64,000 bases of DNA. Origin: Apostichopus japonicus (Eukaryota; Echinodermata; Holothuroidea; Aspidochirotida; Stichopodidae). The notes beneath the pieces were generated by a model. It was not told the DNA's origin. It saw only the letters and a program-made list of their open reading frames with translations, and made no database searches. Position 1 is the stretch's first letter, and each line of letters starts with the position of its first letter. The stretch covers positions 18,632,984-18,696,983 of the forward strand of contig NC_092564.1 in NCBI RefSeq assembly GCF_037975245.1. Direction: 5' to 3'. Both the position numbers and the translations under genes were made by a program. This document shows positions 48,315-61,444 of this stretch, in pieces.

Positions 48315-51300
48315 CTCAGTATATCCTTATAATTTTGTATCTGACTACTGAGAGGGTCATGAAATGAAGGTCATGGCCTGAAATGTGCATACGCGATATT
48401 GAATGAAACTTTTGAATAAGGCAACTTGGCATTGAATCAGACATGTTGTTGTTCTACGTCAATGTAATGATTTGATGATGCCAAAAAAAGAATGCATGCC
48501 CCTATAGTATAGTTGTGATTTCACAATCAATTATGAAAATGATTTTTTTGATCCTGCAAGGATACAAAAGCACTTAGAGTCGTTTCCATTTCAAGATGAG
48601 TTATGAGTGATAGGATATTACCGGATGTATCTTAGTTTGTGGACGATGAACCTGACATACAAAAACCAAACAAAAGGACAGAAAAGAAAGATGAAACCTC
48701 GCAGAAGACCCTTGGGTGTATGGGTTTGAAAACATCTGTCCGTACCTATAATGTCTCGGATAGGAGAACCTTCAGTTCCCGGAAGACTTGCTATTTTGTA
48801 TGTTTTTGATGAAAGAAGTAACGATAATGTTGGTCTCCGTCGATCACTGTAACAACAACTGATAATCTAAGATACTAACAGATTTGAAGAAAGACATTTA
48901 ACCTTTCTTTGACATTTGAATGGGAATGATATCTCCTAATATCGGCGACTTAAAACAATAACCTAAGGTGTAGACTGTGTCACTTATATAAACACATGCG
49001 ATATGTATGTATATGACACGACAGGTTACGTAACATATATCGATTTTTGTATATTGTATCTTATCATGCGATAGCAAGCGAAATTACCGTAGTAAATGAC
49101 ATTAGGTTATTGCCACATTGGATAACCTAACTGCCTACTACGTTAACAGTTAATTTTGTGCATAGACCCAAAGGTGTATATGTTGAATTTCTATTGACTT
49201 CTTGGTATCGTCTCTCCAATTGCTTACTTATTTAATGTAATTTCCATTCTGAATAAGACTTTTTAAACAAATCTGTGCGAAAAAACCCTTTTGTTTTTTA
49301 AGTTTCGTCGTAATTGTTCTCCTCGGATGGCAAGGTGTTCGGTCTACATGAGATGAATCATTTACAAATGCATGTGGCGATGCAGTCGGTCGTCATACAA
49401 TATACGCTTGCGACTGACAGTTACAGGATGTGTTGTTCAATATATATTTATCAGATAGCGGTTTAAAAAAATAATCGCAATGCACTGGTACAAAGTGCAG
49501 TTTGTGATCCGACTATCTTCTTTGGCTTGCGAAGATCAACTGTAGGTTTATTCTTGACCTCATCTGTAACATTTGGGGAGGGCAGGAAAAGTCGTCTGGA
49601 AGGTACTGGAGGTGTGTGTTAGATGAATGTATGTCTACAGAAATATGAAGCAGTCCAAACACATGATGTTACCCATATAATGTTAGCGAATAGACTTGCT
49701 ATTGTCGAAAACAGTATCCTGATTCTCGTCACCGTATCTGATGACGTCAGCAAAGGATTTGCGCGCAGCTTATCTAAAAGATGCAATTCAAATTTACAGC
49801 CTTGAAGTTTTCAATATTGCTAAAGTAAACATGTTGCACCGTGTAATTGCTCAGATAAATTTTTAATCGCAATCGCGACAGAACGAATTGGGGTTAGGAT
49901 TGCATTGTAGTAAACTATACTACTCACACACATTTTTTTGCAACACAGAGTGATGTCTAAGCTCATCAATTGAGGCTATATCACGTGACTAATGATATGC
50001 AGTATTTCGAATAGTATTATACAGACTGCACAGCGGTGTGTTTAACTTTCAGTTTATTAATGGGGATCAATGGCGTTGAAGGAACTGTTAGAAGCTAAAT
50101 TTGTCATTGGAAGTTCCATTAGGAGGCGAAGTACCGACCAAATGTTTCCCAAGGGCAAGGTAATTACGATTTCCGTTATCAAATTTTCTATATAATTATA
50201 TATCAAAATTGTAAATGAAACATGCGACTTGATCTTTTTTTGGGGGGGGGGGTGGGGGGGGTAATGAATCTGTGAACATCACGATTCTCATAGGCATTAA
50301 CTCAAAGTATCCGGCGCCCTTTAAGTTAACATTCAATGTGTGGTCTGTCTTATGTATTTAGCCTAATATACAAAAAGTTAACCGATCGTAGAAAGCATAT
50401 CGCCACATGGACGCCTAGTGACGCAAAGGCGTCGGTACTGTTTATAAAACGGATCCAAAAGTTGACCAAGACTGAAAGATGTCTATTCTCCTTTTCTAAA
50501 CAGATCTTTTTTCTTCCCGAACAAGAGTAAAGTAATGAGATTTTTTTTTGTCTGGTATACCTCTCACCGGATATACATGTGATCGTCTTTCGTAATAGCT
50601 TTTTGTTACGTCACGTGCGACAGGCCGAAACAGTGATTAACAACTTGAAATGCACAGTGTAAACCCTTTGGAAGACCCAGAGATCCATTGAGGAATGAGG
50701 ATATTCAACTCTCATCACTTGCTTACCGATTGCACCATCTTGTTTAGTCGGGAGACGTGCTCCAGGGTATAAATTGAATGTTTAGAAATAAAACAAAAAC
50801 GAACATTATCTCGCAATGTTGTCTAGCATGCCGTGCATGATGACCACCAAAAGTATACTCACATGTTCTATATAGTTTAAAGATTTAAACAGTCCTCATT
50901 TAGTAGCCAATCTTCACCTCGTCGTCTGCGATGATGGATATCACTCGATCTGGAATCTGATGATAGGAAAAAACACATCTGTTAATTACAACGGCTTAAT
51001 GAAGAAAATGTACAGTGATTCACGATTTTTTATTTACCATCCTTCTTTTTTTGAAATTTAACTGTGTTGAATGATGAGTTTCGAGTATTGTGAATATCGT
51101 TAAAGCACATTCATATGACATAGATCGTCCGCGTTCGTAACTTTGTCTTATCACTTACTTCACAGCCTGAAAAAAAGCCGTTTCACTAATTACAAAAACC
51201 AAACCAGACACGGCTGTATATTCATTATTCAGTCTCCAGCAAAATGACTGCAGACATGGTATTTGATTCAGATTGCATTTTTTGCGTTGTGATTGAAATT

Positions 51301-51940
51301 TATTTTCGTGGATTAATTTTTTGCAATAGCCGAGGGTATTTCCCGATGGGGGGGGGGGGGGTTCACTCTGTTATCAGTGGATGGGGATGCCAAAGGGTCT
51401 ATGCCCTAGTGGAGGACCACGGAACTTTTCATCAGTGTTTCCTCGCAGTGAATATTAAGCACAAAATACAGATCAGAAAGAGGAAATGTTAATTCGTTCG
51501 CTAAGCAAAATGTGGCGAATTTAACTATTAAAAGTAGGGAAATTCTACCGCACCCCCTCAGCTATCTTCGTTACACTAGCCTAAATAGACAGCTTATATT
51601 GTATATCTATCCAGCATTTATGCAATATTTTCATTTGTTACAACATGTTTATTATTTGTTTGATGCATCGTTTAGCGGTTTGAACAATTGAAAGTGTAAT
51701 ATATTGTAGGTCTTATATGAAGATCCTATCAATCATTAACTATAGCGTTATTGAATAACTATATTCACATTGTGAAATACCACTCTATCAATATGTTAAG
51801 CAAAACAACATTACTTCTTTAAACATTTTTCTCTGTAAAGATTTGTCCATATAACAAAGACTTGCTTTGTTACTACGATATGAGCTATATTTTATGGCAG
51901 CAACAACGAGTCACTGAGTCAATGCGATATGTATTTTAAG
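48315..51940. other. No recognisable gene
   Basis: AT-rich sequence with G-runs near 50242 and 51349. No exon, RNA gene or repeat family recognised. Confidence 0.5.
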
Positions 51941-51941
51941 C

Positions 51942-52500
51942 CGATACTCATAGCTGGTACAGCAACTACTGTTCATGTCCCACAACCGTACATCAGTAAT
52001 TACTACTTTGTGTTCGTAACACGGTAACATGTATTACAGGTGGCACTGTAACAACTGCAAAGCTGTTAACTTGTTCCCATGTAATACAAAGAACTACGCG
52101 AGTGGACAAGGAGTCTATGAAGATGAGAATGCCTACGAGATTATTTGTTATACTCACCATTTCCCTATATTTATGAACTGTATTTTATGCAATTTATACT
52201 TGAATAAACGAAACGAAACGATGAAGTAAAGGAGGTACGGTACCGCTTGATTCCAGTTTACACCTCTCTTTAAATTACGCCAATTCGTCAAGCCGAGAAC
52301 GACGAAAGGACATGTTCGGGTATATCCATATAGATACGATTTCATTTTGGAATCGCGTATTAATGAACTCGCACTACATAGTTGTTACAGCAACTACTGT
52401 TTTATGTCCCACAGCAGTGCATCAGTAATTACTACTCTGTGTTCGCAACACGATAACACAGGACATGGACAGTAGTTCACTGCACCAGCTATGAGTATCG
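51942..52500. mobile_element. Inverted-repeat element with internal direct repeats
   Basis: The ends are CGATACTCATAGCTGGTACAG (51942 on) and its inverse at 52461-52500, about 40 bp with few mismatches. In addition, CAGCAACTACTGTT and CATCAGTAATTACTACT...TGTGTTCG at 51961-52020 recur in direct orientation at about 52388-52450. No coding capacity. The superfamily is unknown. Confidence 0.6.
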
Positions 52501-52504
52501 GGTG

Positions 52505-54390
52505 GCATCTTCGAATCAGCACCGGTAAGATATAGACTTCGAAACTTCTCTCGCCCTCAAATAAAGTTTTGATAGTAGAGTGAGTCACTCAAATGACACA
52601 TTTAAGACATGGCCTGGAGTCATTTATTCATTTCATTGAAACCGTGTACATTGTATATTAATGATATTTACGTATTGAGATCAATACATTTGCTCACGAA
52701 TGCGTCGGATTTATGATTTGAAAGAGAACCATTTAGTAGGCCTAAACAAAGGCAAGACACCGTGATTTTGACAGGAAAAGTAAATCTTCATGATCGCGTG
52801 ATTATCCCCAAAAAAGGGAGATTTTTTTACACCGTCGATATAGGTATCGCCTTGGTCGTGTCTATAATAAAATACCTATTATAAAATGCGGCCTTAAGAT
52901 AATGTTTTTTTTCTTTCCTGTTTTCCTTTTTATTTGCGTCATCTTTAAGAGAGTCGACAGAGCATGCTGTACTTTTTTTTGTCAATTACCCCGGGTCAAG
53001 TTAATCGTTCCACGACATCACAACAAAACTCGTCTTCTTGATGGGTTCCCCACTGCGAGAAACTAAAAACCGGAGCAGCTATTAAAAATACATGAGCATA
53101 GATATAATTTGTAGGAGAGTGTAAAGATGCTTAACGTATATATCATCGAGTGACCTGTGGTTTAACATCAAAGCCGTGGAGAGCTTTAATGTATTTCGAA
53201 CAGATCAAAGTCTTTTGAATTCGATGAGCAATTTGTTATTGCAAACGTCACTTTTATTTCGTTCAGGAGTGATACTCGACCTATCGAATAGGTAACAAAC
53301 TCCTTTTTTAATGGCGTAAGCATGTGGAGTTAAAAGGGTAGGATGAACTTTCAAAGGTAATGTGAGATAAGATCTTAACAGAAAAAGGTTAGATAAGTCT
53401 TACCAATGTCTTAAACAACTTATCGCAAACTCTGATATATATATATATGCAGTTAAGATTTTAAGATTGTTTATCGGTTTGCCGTCTCTGCCATGGGCGA
53501 GAATTTATCGGTTTAACGGTCTCTCAATGAAAATTGTAGACGACATAAATATAAAAAAGCAGTTAAATAAAAGCGCTGATTCAATCCCTAAATCCTAGCA
53601 AGGTTTCGTAAATCTGAGGTTTGAACTTTTTTGCTGATAGTGAAGATCATTTGTTATGACGTAATCAAAAAGTAAGAAAGCGTAAAAGTGTTCAAATTCC
53701 AAACAAGCTTTTCCTATCAATCGTTGTAACGTGCTATCGTATATAAGTTGTAGCATCATGATACGTAGTCGACTTGCGCTTAACTTGTTTTCACTTTGTT
53801 CGAAATTGACAGAAATCAGCCTTGCGCGCAAGTCGACGCAGATATTTCACCGTTTCGCCACCCAACGCTTATTGTCGAAAGTACAATTAAGTCAAGCCCA
53901 AACACAGTCTTACGTGCTTGTCAATTTAACAAGAAAGAAGCAAATAAACAATAACTTGGAAAGCTTGTTTTGAGTCCATAAACACAGTTGTGATATTTCA
54001 TGAACTTTAATTACAAGCCCCATGAGACTCAATTGAAAGTTACCATAACGACATTTTGAAATGGCGGATCTGGGTGCAGGGATTAGGTGCCGAAACTGGG
54101 TGTGTTGGTGTGTGTGGCAGAAAGATTTGTTCATGCGCATCGACGACATCACATCGGCGATTACCAGATAGTCTACCCTTTCCAAGAGTTGATCAAGTTC
54201 ACGGTCCATACAGAACCTTCCAATCTAGCTAAACAAGCATGGATATGAAAGAAAGCTTGATATATACTCAATAACAGACAGAGATACCTGGGTGCAGGAT
54301 ACCTCTCTGTTAGCACTTTGCAGAAGTAGAGCACAGGTTGAAACTAATTCTATATCCGTGAGAGTCCTTAAATCAATAAAGGATGGTATG
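52505..54390. other. No recognisable gene
   Basis: AT-rich. ATGGCGGATC at about 54061 gives a short plus-strand ORF with no recognised domain. Nothing else seen. Confidence 0.4.
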
Positions 54391-54399
54391 ACATTAAGT

Positions 54400-55016
54400 C
54401 ATAGGCGTACGGGACCATTTCAGTTTGGGGGGGGGGGCAGAAACCTTTGTGCCCGAAAGTTCCCGTGACACTATCTAAGCGGAGCGCCACCATCGGTTGG
54501 CGCGTAGCGTACAAGAAATTTTTGGCAAGAAATGCCTCTCAGATTGCGGGAAATGGCCCTTCTGGGGCATTGCAAGTTGCATCTAAACATTCTTTATTTT
54601 ATAATCTCACGTTTTAGAAATTTACACTTCCCCAAAAATTTGGTAAATTAGAAGAAGAAAAAATGGTAACATCACTTTGAAGGGGGAAAATAGGACAGTT
54701 AATTTTTCCTGTTAATAATTTTGGGCGATATTGGAAAAAGCGTGGTAGCCCTGATATATTAAATATTCGGGCATCATGCTGCTAAATAAAGAAAATCATT
54801 AGGCCTATATTAATATTAATGACACAAAACAAATAACACAAAACGCTCTCCACGGAATTGTCGGGCAAGTTACTGCATATTAATATATATATATTTTTTT
54901 TTCTCCTCTTAGGCTGCCCGAATTTTTCAGGACTTTTGCCCGAATTTCTTGTCCTCTGGAAATTTGGGGGGCAGTCTGCCCCCCTGCCCCCCCCCCCCCC
55001 GCCTCGTACGCCTATG
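54400..55016 (+). mobile_element. hAT-like MITE with exact 8-bp TSD
   Basis: The ends are CATAGGCGTACGGG and the inverse of CATAGGCGTACGAGG. The flanks CATTAAGT at 54392-54399 and 55017-55024 are identical. The conserved hairpin module is at about 54472-54575. A (TA)n/poly(T) patch lies at 54885-54903. 617 bp, non-coding. Confidence 0.85.
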
Positions 55017-55024
55017 CATTAAGT

Positions 55025-55560
55025 CAAGCAAATGTGTTCGTAACACTCATGATAATGACACTTCAAGAGAATCAAGGAATATTAAGGTAGATCTTTTCTG
55101 AATTGAATGTTTATTATTATTATGTTTTTCATTTTAGTGTTAAGCAAAAAAAAAAGGAACAAAATGACAAAAAAGACAAACAAGACAAAACTAGAAAAGA
55201 TCATTTAGGAGAAAATAATCAGCCTTGCAATCAAGTCACATGTTCTTGTTTTCCTTCGATACCTTCGTGCTTTATCCACGTGATTCGTTCAGATAGGTTT
55301 AACATATTGAAAAAGAGTAACATATTCAAAGACAGGCATCCTCGATATTATTTCTTACAGGAGTCACACACATTTAAGCGGAAACGGAATTTGCTAGTAA
55401 AATCACCTTCTTTAAGGCATTATTATTATAAAGAAAAGAGAATGTAGGATGTGTTGAGAGTAGTTATCTGGTGAAATACGAGAGAGCTTGTAACAACTTT
55501 GAATCAGGATTATTAGTACGAATAAAACATCCTGAGTATGAGTACAAATGCATTAGTATA
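55025..55560. other. No recognisable gene
   Basis: A Lys/Asp-rich ORF at 55103-55447 reflects A-rich low-complexity sequence. No domain recognised. Confidence 0.4.
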
Positions 55561-55710
55561 CAGGCGCGTATCCAGGATTTTCTAACCCGGGGGGCGCGAA
55601 TTACTATCTAAGCGGAGCGCCACCATCGGTTGGCGCGGAGCGTACAAGAAAATTTCTGGTTTTGATACCCCCCAGATCACCGGAAATGGCACTTCTCGGG
55701 CTTGAAAATG
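55561..55710 (+). mobile_element. Orphan hAT-like 5' end with hairpin module
   Basis: It begins CAGGCGCGTATCCAGG, followed by the conserved module (about 55602-55705) with GCGCCACCATCGGTTGGCGC. The left flank is TTAGTATA. No matching 3' end with that flank was found, so its right boundary is unknown. Confidence 0.6.
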
Positions 55711-56231
55711 AGCAACCAGATGTACACTTTTGCCTGAGAACCAAGTATTTCCCAAAAGTTTTTTCCCCCATCCATAACCTTTTGAAGATTGTCACCAGTC
55801 ACATCATGTTCGACCTCATTGCATGTCCTATGGATCATTGCCTTTGTAGGTGATTCTACGTCACGGCCCACAATATCCGAAAGCCCTACTTTTCAAGGTT
55901 TTAAGCCCATTATTTGTTGAGAATTTGAAAATTCACATTTCTCGTGAATAAAATCACTTGAAAACATACCCATAATGTTGCACAAAATTCAATCTATGGA
56001 CAACCAATATAGAAAAAAACCTCCTTGAACCCCTAAAAGACAGGTCAAAATTGCACGAGTAGAGGAAAGTATGATGAAGAATGTTTGTCAGGAAATTTTT
56101 TGAAAATTCAGACACAGTTAATTTATTGGTGTAGAAATATTAAAACCTCTTATAAATGGCTATTATAAAACTTGGTTGAAGGAAATGAAAAATAGCAGAT
56201 ATTTCCGATATCAGGTATATCGAAACCGAAC
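55711..56231. other. No recognisable feature
   Basis: May be interior of the element that starts at 55561; no terminus or coding motif is visible. Confidence 0.35.
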
Positions 56232-56239
56232 ACTACACA

Positions 56240-56662
56240 CATAGGCGTAGGTCCCGTAGGAGTGCCCCCCCCCCCCCCGCAACCAAATTTTTCCCATTTT
56301 CTTCGGGCACCTACTTAAAGAAAAATAAATAGCAATGAATAGCTTAAAAATGATCTCCTTGGTAATTAAAATAAAGTGGTAAGCTTGACCGACAGTACTA
56401 CTGTAAAAGAGAGTTTTGACATAAATGGATCTGTATGCTTTTTCTCCATCTACATAAGACATTTGGTTGTTTACATTAGCATCCGGCGGTATACTGTGTA
56501 ACTTTCACGGACCGTAAGGTACACGATGCCATGCAATGTAATGACCGATGCTTGCTTGTATGATATTGGCATCGATGTATTGAACGCGCGCTTTGCGCGC
56601 GAAAAATGTTGGCCTTTTTATTCGTTACAGCCCCCAAATCAAATTGGGCTCCTACGCCTTTG
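56240..56662. mobile_element. hAT-like MITE with exact 8-bp TSD
   Basis: The ends are CATAGGCGTAGGTCCC and the inverse of CAAAGGCGTAGGAGCCC. The flanks ACTACACA at 56232-56239 and 56663-56670 are identical. It contains a GCGCGC-TTT-GCGCGC hairpin near 56584-56600. 423 bp. It lacks the module shared by the other elements. Confidence 0.85.
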
Positions 56663-56763
56663 ACTACACACATAGACAGTTTTTGAGACTGTTCATGGTG
56701 GAACATGCATTTCAATGCTCACTGATACGATGTTATATCTGCTCTTTGCTTTACAAACTCGAA

Positions 56764-57010
56764 CAGGCGTGTAGCGAGTAATTGCCAAGGGAGGGGCGAA
56801 GCCGGTAGGCAAACTATCTAAGCGAAGCGCCACCATGAGTTGGCGCGAAGCGTACAATAAAATTTTGGCCGAAAATGCCTCCCAGATCGCTGGAAATGAC
56901 ACTTCTCAGGCCTTGTAATTTGTATCTAAGCATTGTCTATTTTGAAATTACTAGCGATGTCTTAAAGAAAATTTGCTCGGGGGGAGGGGGGCGGTCGCCC
57001 CCTTCCCGAA
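56764..57010 (+). mobile_element. Orphan hAT-like 5' end with hairpin module
   Basis: Starts CAGGCGTGTAGCGAG and has the conserved module at about 56812-56925, with the variant loop GCGCCACCATGAGTTGGCGC. It ends in a G/C-rich block near 57000, as these elements usually do before their terminus. The terminus itself is missing. Confidence 0.55.
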
Positions 57011-57460
57011 ATGCGTCATGTTCCCCGACGACTCGGTCGAGTTCAAGATCAGCCACAGTTGGTTCCATATTGCACAATCGTACAATTGTTTAAGGCGTCC
57101 ATACACACACGCGCGTTATGATAGGCCATATATAGTATTTATATAGATACATTAGTGAGAGAGGAAATATGGAAACGTCAAAAATGGAGTTGTCGGTGTA
57201 AGGGGTAGGGTGAGGCGCACACCCGCTCCGTAATCCTTGATCTGTCACTGGCTACCCTGTGTATATAATAGGGATCAGCGCTTTAACTATGACTGTTCCT
57301 CTTTCTCTTCCCGAGGTCTTGGCTATCTTCTACTCCCTCCTTTTCTCATTTTTCTCTCTTTTTCTTTTTCTTTTCCCTTCCTTCCTCTCCTCCTTTTCTT
57401 TTCCCCCTCCTTTTCCCTTTTTCTTCTCTTTTTTTCTCTCCTCTTTTCCTTACCCGGGAG
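57011..57460. other. No recognisable gene; (CTTTT)-rich tract
   Basis: Pyrimidine-rich low-complexity sequence (57330-57445) generates Ser/Phe/Leu-rich or, on the other strand, Lys/Arg/Glu-rich ORFs. No gene. Confidence 0.55.
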
Positions 57461-57500
57461 GCGCGCGCCCCCAACGCCCCCCCCCCTGGATACGCACCTG
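57461..57500 (+). mobile_element. Orphan hAT-like 3' end
   Basis: Ends CCTGGATACGCACCTG, the inverse of CAGGTGCGTATCCAGG. It matches the terminal type at 55561. The right flank GTATATGT does not match the left flank of either orphan 5' end. Confidence 0.5.
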
Positions 57501-57681
57501 GTATATGTGTACAACAGTATGAGTACTATACAGCATGAATACACGTACAATAGTATGAGTATAAGAATAGTATGAGTACGAGTACAATAGCATGGGTAAG
57601 AATACAACAGCATAAGTACGAGTACAAAAAAGCGTGAGTAAGAGTATATACACGTACAGCTATTGTCACTATATATAAATA

Positions 57682-57729
57682 GACAGATATTAGTTTCTAT
57701 AGGTACAAAGTGAACACTACGTTAGTTTG
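57682..57729 (+). repeat. (TA)n-flanking dispersed repeat, copy 2
   Basis: Matches 35335-35391 nearly base for base and, as there, leads straight into (TA)n. Confidence 0.75.
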
Positions 57730-57887
57730 TATATATATATATATATATATATATCTATATATATATTTAAATATATATATATATATTTAAATATATATAT
57801 ATATATGCATTAGTATATATATATATATATATATATTTAAATATATATATATATATGCATTAGTATATATATATATATATATATATA
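57730..57887. repeat. (TA)n with TTTAAA and GCATTAG interruptions
   Basis: A higher-order repeat: (TA)n blocks alternate with TTTAAATATA and ATGCATTAGTATATA, each seen more than once. Confidence 0.9.
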
Positions 57888-57889
57888 GC

Positions 57890-59695
57890 GAACTTATATG
57901 GAGATCATTAACGCCATGTGCTAACTTAGATCAAGAGAAGTTTATCATAGCGCGTGTTACTTACAACGTTCGCTTGTATTGACTCTTGTTTAGATATAGA
58001 AGCTGTTAACCTTGTAGTCGACTCGCATTGAAAGAGTGACATAAAATAGTGAATCACCGGAATGACTGCCCCCCCCAAAAAAAAAGAGGGGGGAGGGGGA
58101 AGAACAACAAACAAAATATAAACATAACTGAGCAATGCATATGTCGTTTTGTTTCAACAATTTTGTTTTGTATAGTTTGGAAATCGTGCTATTTGAAGAC
58201 GTTACGGTCGTCTTTGAAAGAAATCTTCCGCTTCCCGTGCGTGTTGTTTGCCATTATTTCAACAAAATTTCTGCTCAAACGTATTAATAAAACTCTTGTT
58301 TCAACGACAAAAAAAAAAACAATAAAAAAGGAAAAAGAAAGTTAGATATTTTGTTCAAATTTGGAAAAGTCAATGCCTTCATTTACTTATTTTTTTCCCC
58401 TCATCTTCTTTCTTCTTTTCTATTTTAGATTTTTTGTTGTTGTTAATCCTCCAGGCTAGACGACGATTATAACTTCGGTTCAAAAACAATGAAAATGTTA
58501 TAAAGAAGAGAAATTAGATGTAATCCACTGAGGTTCCTCCAGGCAAGACAAAGTTGATGATATTTTACGTGGGAAGTGTATGACAATATGTGCTCATTTT
58601 CACAAATTTTAATCAGCTGGAAACCGAAAAGTCAAACCTATAAGCCTTAGGTGAATATACCCTAGAGCATTTAATATAATATAGAACATAAAACATCAAA
58701 TTTGTAGATCTTGAAAGAAAATCTTCATAGTTACATTTTTTCTCTATATATATATATATATATTCTCTTTTTCACGTGTTAATAACAAATTTAATAACAA
58801 AAAAAGTGTCCATGAATATAAGCAGGTTATTTGATAAGGGTTAATATCGTTAGTTCTAGCATTGCTTGATTTCGTCATAGTCATGCTATTCTAGTATATA
58901 TGAATACAGATGCTTTTACAGATAATTAATCACTAACAATGGTAACGTTTTGACTCTCTCTCTCTCTCTCACGTTGTTAAAGCCATTCATTAAAAAAAAA
59001 CATGAATATAAAATTATAAATCTAATGTAGTAAAGAGCATCGGTATTTTTCTTGTAACTGGAGTGATCTGTTTTGGTGAATACAAATTTGATAACGAGTT
59101 AAAAACACTATGTTATTATGCCTTCTTTGACTTGAATTGACCATGTTCCTTAGTTTTCATGCACGATACAAAACTGAACCTTTGGCGACCCGTGTTTGTT
59201 CTTCTTTCATGCTGCCACCATTATGATTTCATCTAGCATATATCCTTCTCCTGAAAGGTGGGGGTGGGGGGGGGGAGGTGAGGGGAGTTGCAATAGTTGG
59301 ACAATAATTTGAAATTATATCAGTATTATTCTTACTAAAAGAGTTCGCATTAGCCTGTTCGGGTTCCGAGAACAATTGTATCACGGGGATTTCATTTTGC
59401 ATTCTAATTTGTTGTTTTGTGTAAATTATGCAAATGAGAATGCAATTGTCTTTATAATCCCGTATTTTCCCCTGTCCCTTACATATTTTCTCGGGTCCCC
59501 TAATGGACCCGGAGCCTGGGGCTATAGCCCACCGATTTCCGTTTCGAAAGGCGTGTGTATATTATATTAACGAAATAATAGAGAATTTTCAGGCTGCCCT
59601 TCCTCGGCAAAAGGGAGCGAATGAAACTCAACTATATATAGCACAACACAATATATAGCATAGTCGAAAATCCAAAGCAGACAAAACACACACGC
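57890..59695. other. No recognisable gene; short (TA)n at 58745-58762
   Basis: AT-rich sequence, with (TC)n near 58954-58970 and a G-run near 59262. Nothing recognised. Confidence 0.5.
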
Positions 59696-59698
59696 AAT

Positions 59699-59742
59699 AT
59701 CACACACACACACACACACACACGCACACACACGCACACACG
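59699..59742. repeat. (CA)n microsatellite
   Basis: ACACAC with GCAC interruptions. Confidence 0.9.
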
Positions 59743-59744
59743 AA

Positions 59745-60585
59745 CAAAAAAAAACTAGAAAAATGTGGAAAGTAGCACGGAGGTTATCAATTGATTGGTA
59801 TGTAAGATTAAAATGTTCAGCAATAGAGAAAACAAGAAGCCAGGAAGGTGCCACACTGTGTCTAGCATGCTTTGGAGCATCTTGCAAATAATATATTACC
59901 AACGAATAAGGACGCATATCTCTGTTCGAAAAACTGTACCAGAATTGAAATTCTGGGAGAGGTTTATTCTCTGGGTGATTCAGTACAATTCTGCAAGTTA
60001 GGTTTAGATTAAGATCATTCTAATATATACGCGGGAAATAGATATCTATCTTTTCAGACAATTCAATGAAATGTTAACCCTTAAAACAATGACCTCGGGT
60101 TGTATTAAATTACTAAGACAACAGAAATAACATCAAGATGAAAATCGTTAGAAAGACGGGTTGTAACAGAAATTGCTTGAAGATCTCAAAAAAAGAAGGG
60201 AAAAAAATGGAAAAATGAAGTCAGATCGTCGATTTCCTAGAAAAGTCTTGAATGAAAGGACAACTTCATATAAAGTTCAAAAAAGCCCAAACTTTAAAAA
60301 AAGAAAAATATTCGTGCGGAATTAATTGATTTCCAAACGGACATGCTGTAATCCTTCAACGTTATACAAAGACTGGAACAAGTGCATTCACCAGAAAGAA
60401 ATATTTACTAATTTGTAAGGGCGATCATATTTTGTTTTATAATTCTCATCAACTGAAAAAAAAGAGAGACACGTGAATTGCATGCCCTCTTCATTTAACT
60501 CTTTAAATTCTTTAAAGACAAGCAATTTCTGAAAGAAAAAAAAATTATAAAATATGCCTTCCGGTTTTTTACAGATTTTCAACTC
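59745..60585. other. No recognisable feature
   Basis: AT-rich sequence. Nothing recognised. Confidence 0.45.
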
Positions 60586-60891
60586 TTATTGACACTCCTG
60601 AGAGCGACAACTAATCGATTTTAACGTCACTCTTTTCCTCTTCAGTTTTTTATCTATATGGGGAAACGACTCTGCGTAGAAGCGGTCGTATATATGTTTG
60701 CTCGACGATAAATGTGTATATATGTGTACAATAGTCTCCGTCTCGTTCCCAATCTCCCCGCATTTAAAGTTATGCGAAGGTGCAACCTTTAGACGAAATT
60801 GGAGAACGACTGCCCTCCAGTAAATCTTGTTAGAGTGTCCAATATAGGACAGGTTCACGATGTATCTATCTATTTCTGACGTTGGAAACAA
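60586..60891 (-). pseudogene. Possible LINE C-terminal remnant
   Basis: The minus-strand frame has WRAVVLQFRL, then HNFKCGEIGNETETIVHIY, then a Leu/Ser stretch. This faintly resembles the Cys-x-Cys...ETxxHxxxxC region after the RT or RNase H part of many non-LTR elements. Most expected cysteines are missing. This is a weak call; the ORF could be chance. Confidence 0.2.
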
Positions 60892-60894
60892 AAA

Positions 60895-61390
60895 ACAAAC
60901 AAAAAAACAAAAAACATACCGTTCCTGTTCATTTCCTCAATTGGCTAATGATCCCACAGCACTTTTCACGTGAACTGAATATGTGATTACTATGTCCCCC
61001 CGTTTTTTTTTTGTCTAATGCTTTTCTAATTAGATAAATGTGATTTGCATGTTTTTGTAAGTTACAGGGGACAAAATAGAAAAGAAGGATGATAAAGAAA
61101 GAAGAAAAAAAAAAACTTTGAAATTGCCTTCACATGATAAAGTTGATGCTGTCAGTGACCTATCGACTCGCTGATCTTGTTAATATGTTAAGTATGTATA
61201 GTTTATAACGACCGCAAGTTGTGTGCGCTATCTTATAAAGCCAAATTGAACGGTGAAGAGAGCTGTGTGAATTAGTGTCCACGAAGTTTCGTCATTAAAA
61301 CAGGACACGAAGAATGCTATTACCATGATACATTTGTAAGTTAAAACTTAAACTCTTGTAAGGCTTAAAGACTGACACACCATTTAAGTG
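60895..61390. other. No recognisable feature
   Basis: AT-rich sequence. Nothing recognised. Confidence 0.45.
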
Positions 61391-61391
61391 C

Positions 61392-61440
<49 letters not shown>
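61392..61440. repeat. (TA)n microsatellite
   Basis: Pure (TA)n of about 24 units. Confidence 0.95.
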
Positions 61441-61442
<2 letters not shown>

Positions 61443-61444
61443 GT

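Noticed and set aside
55103-55447. Lys-rich 114-codon ORF
   Set aside because: It arises from A-rich low-complexity DNA and has no recognisable fold or motif.
57237-57613. Ser/Phe/Pro-rich and Lys/Arg/Glu-rich overlapping ORFs
   Set aside because: Both strands of one pyrimidine-rich tract; no gene evidence.
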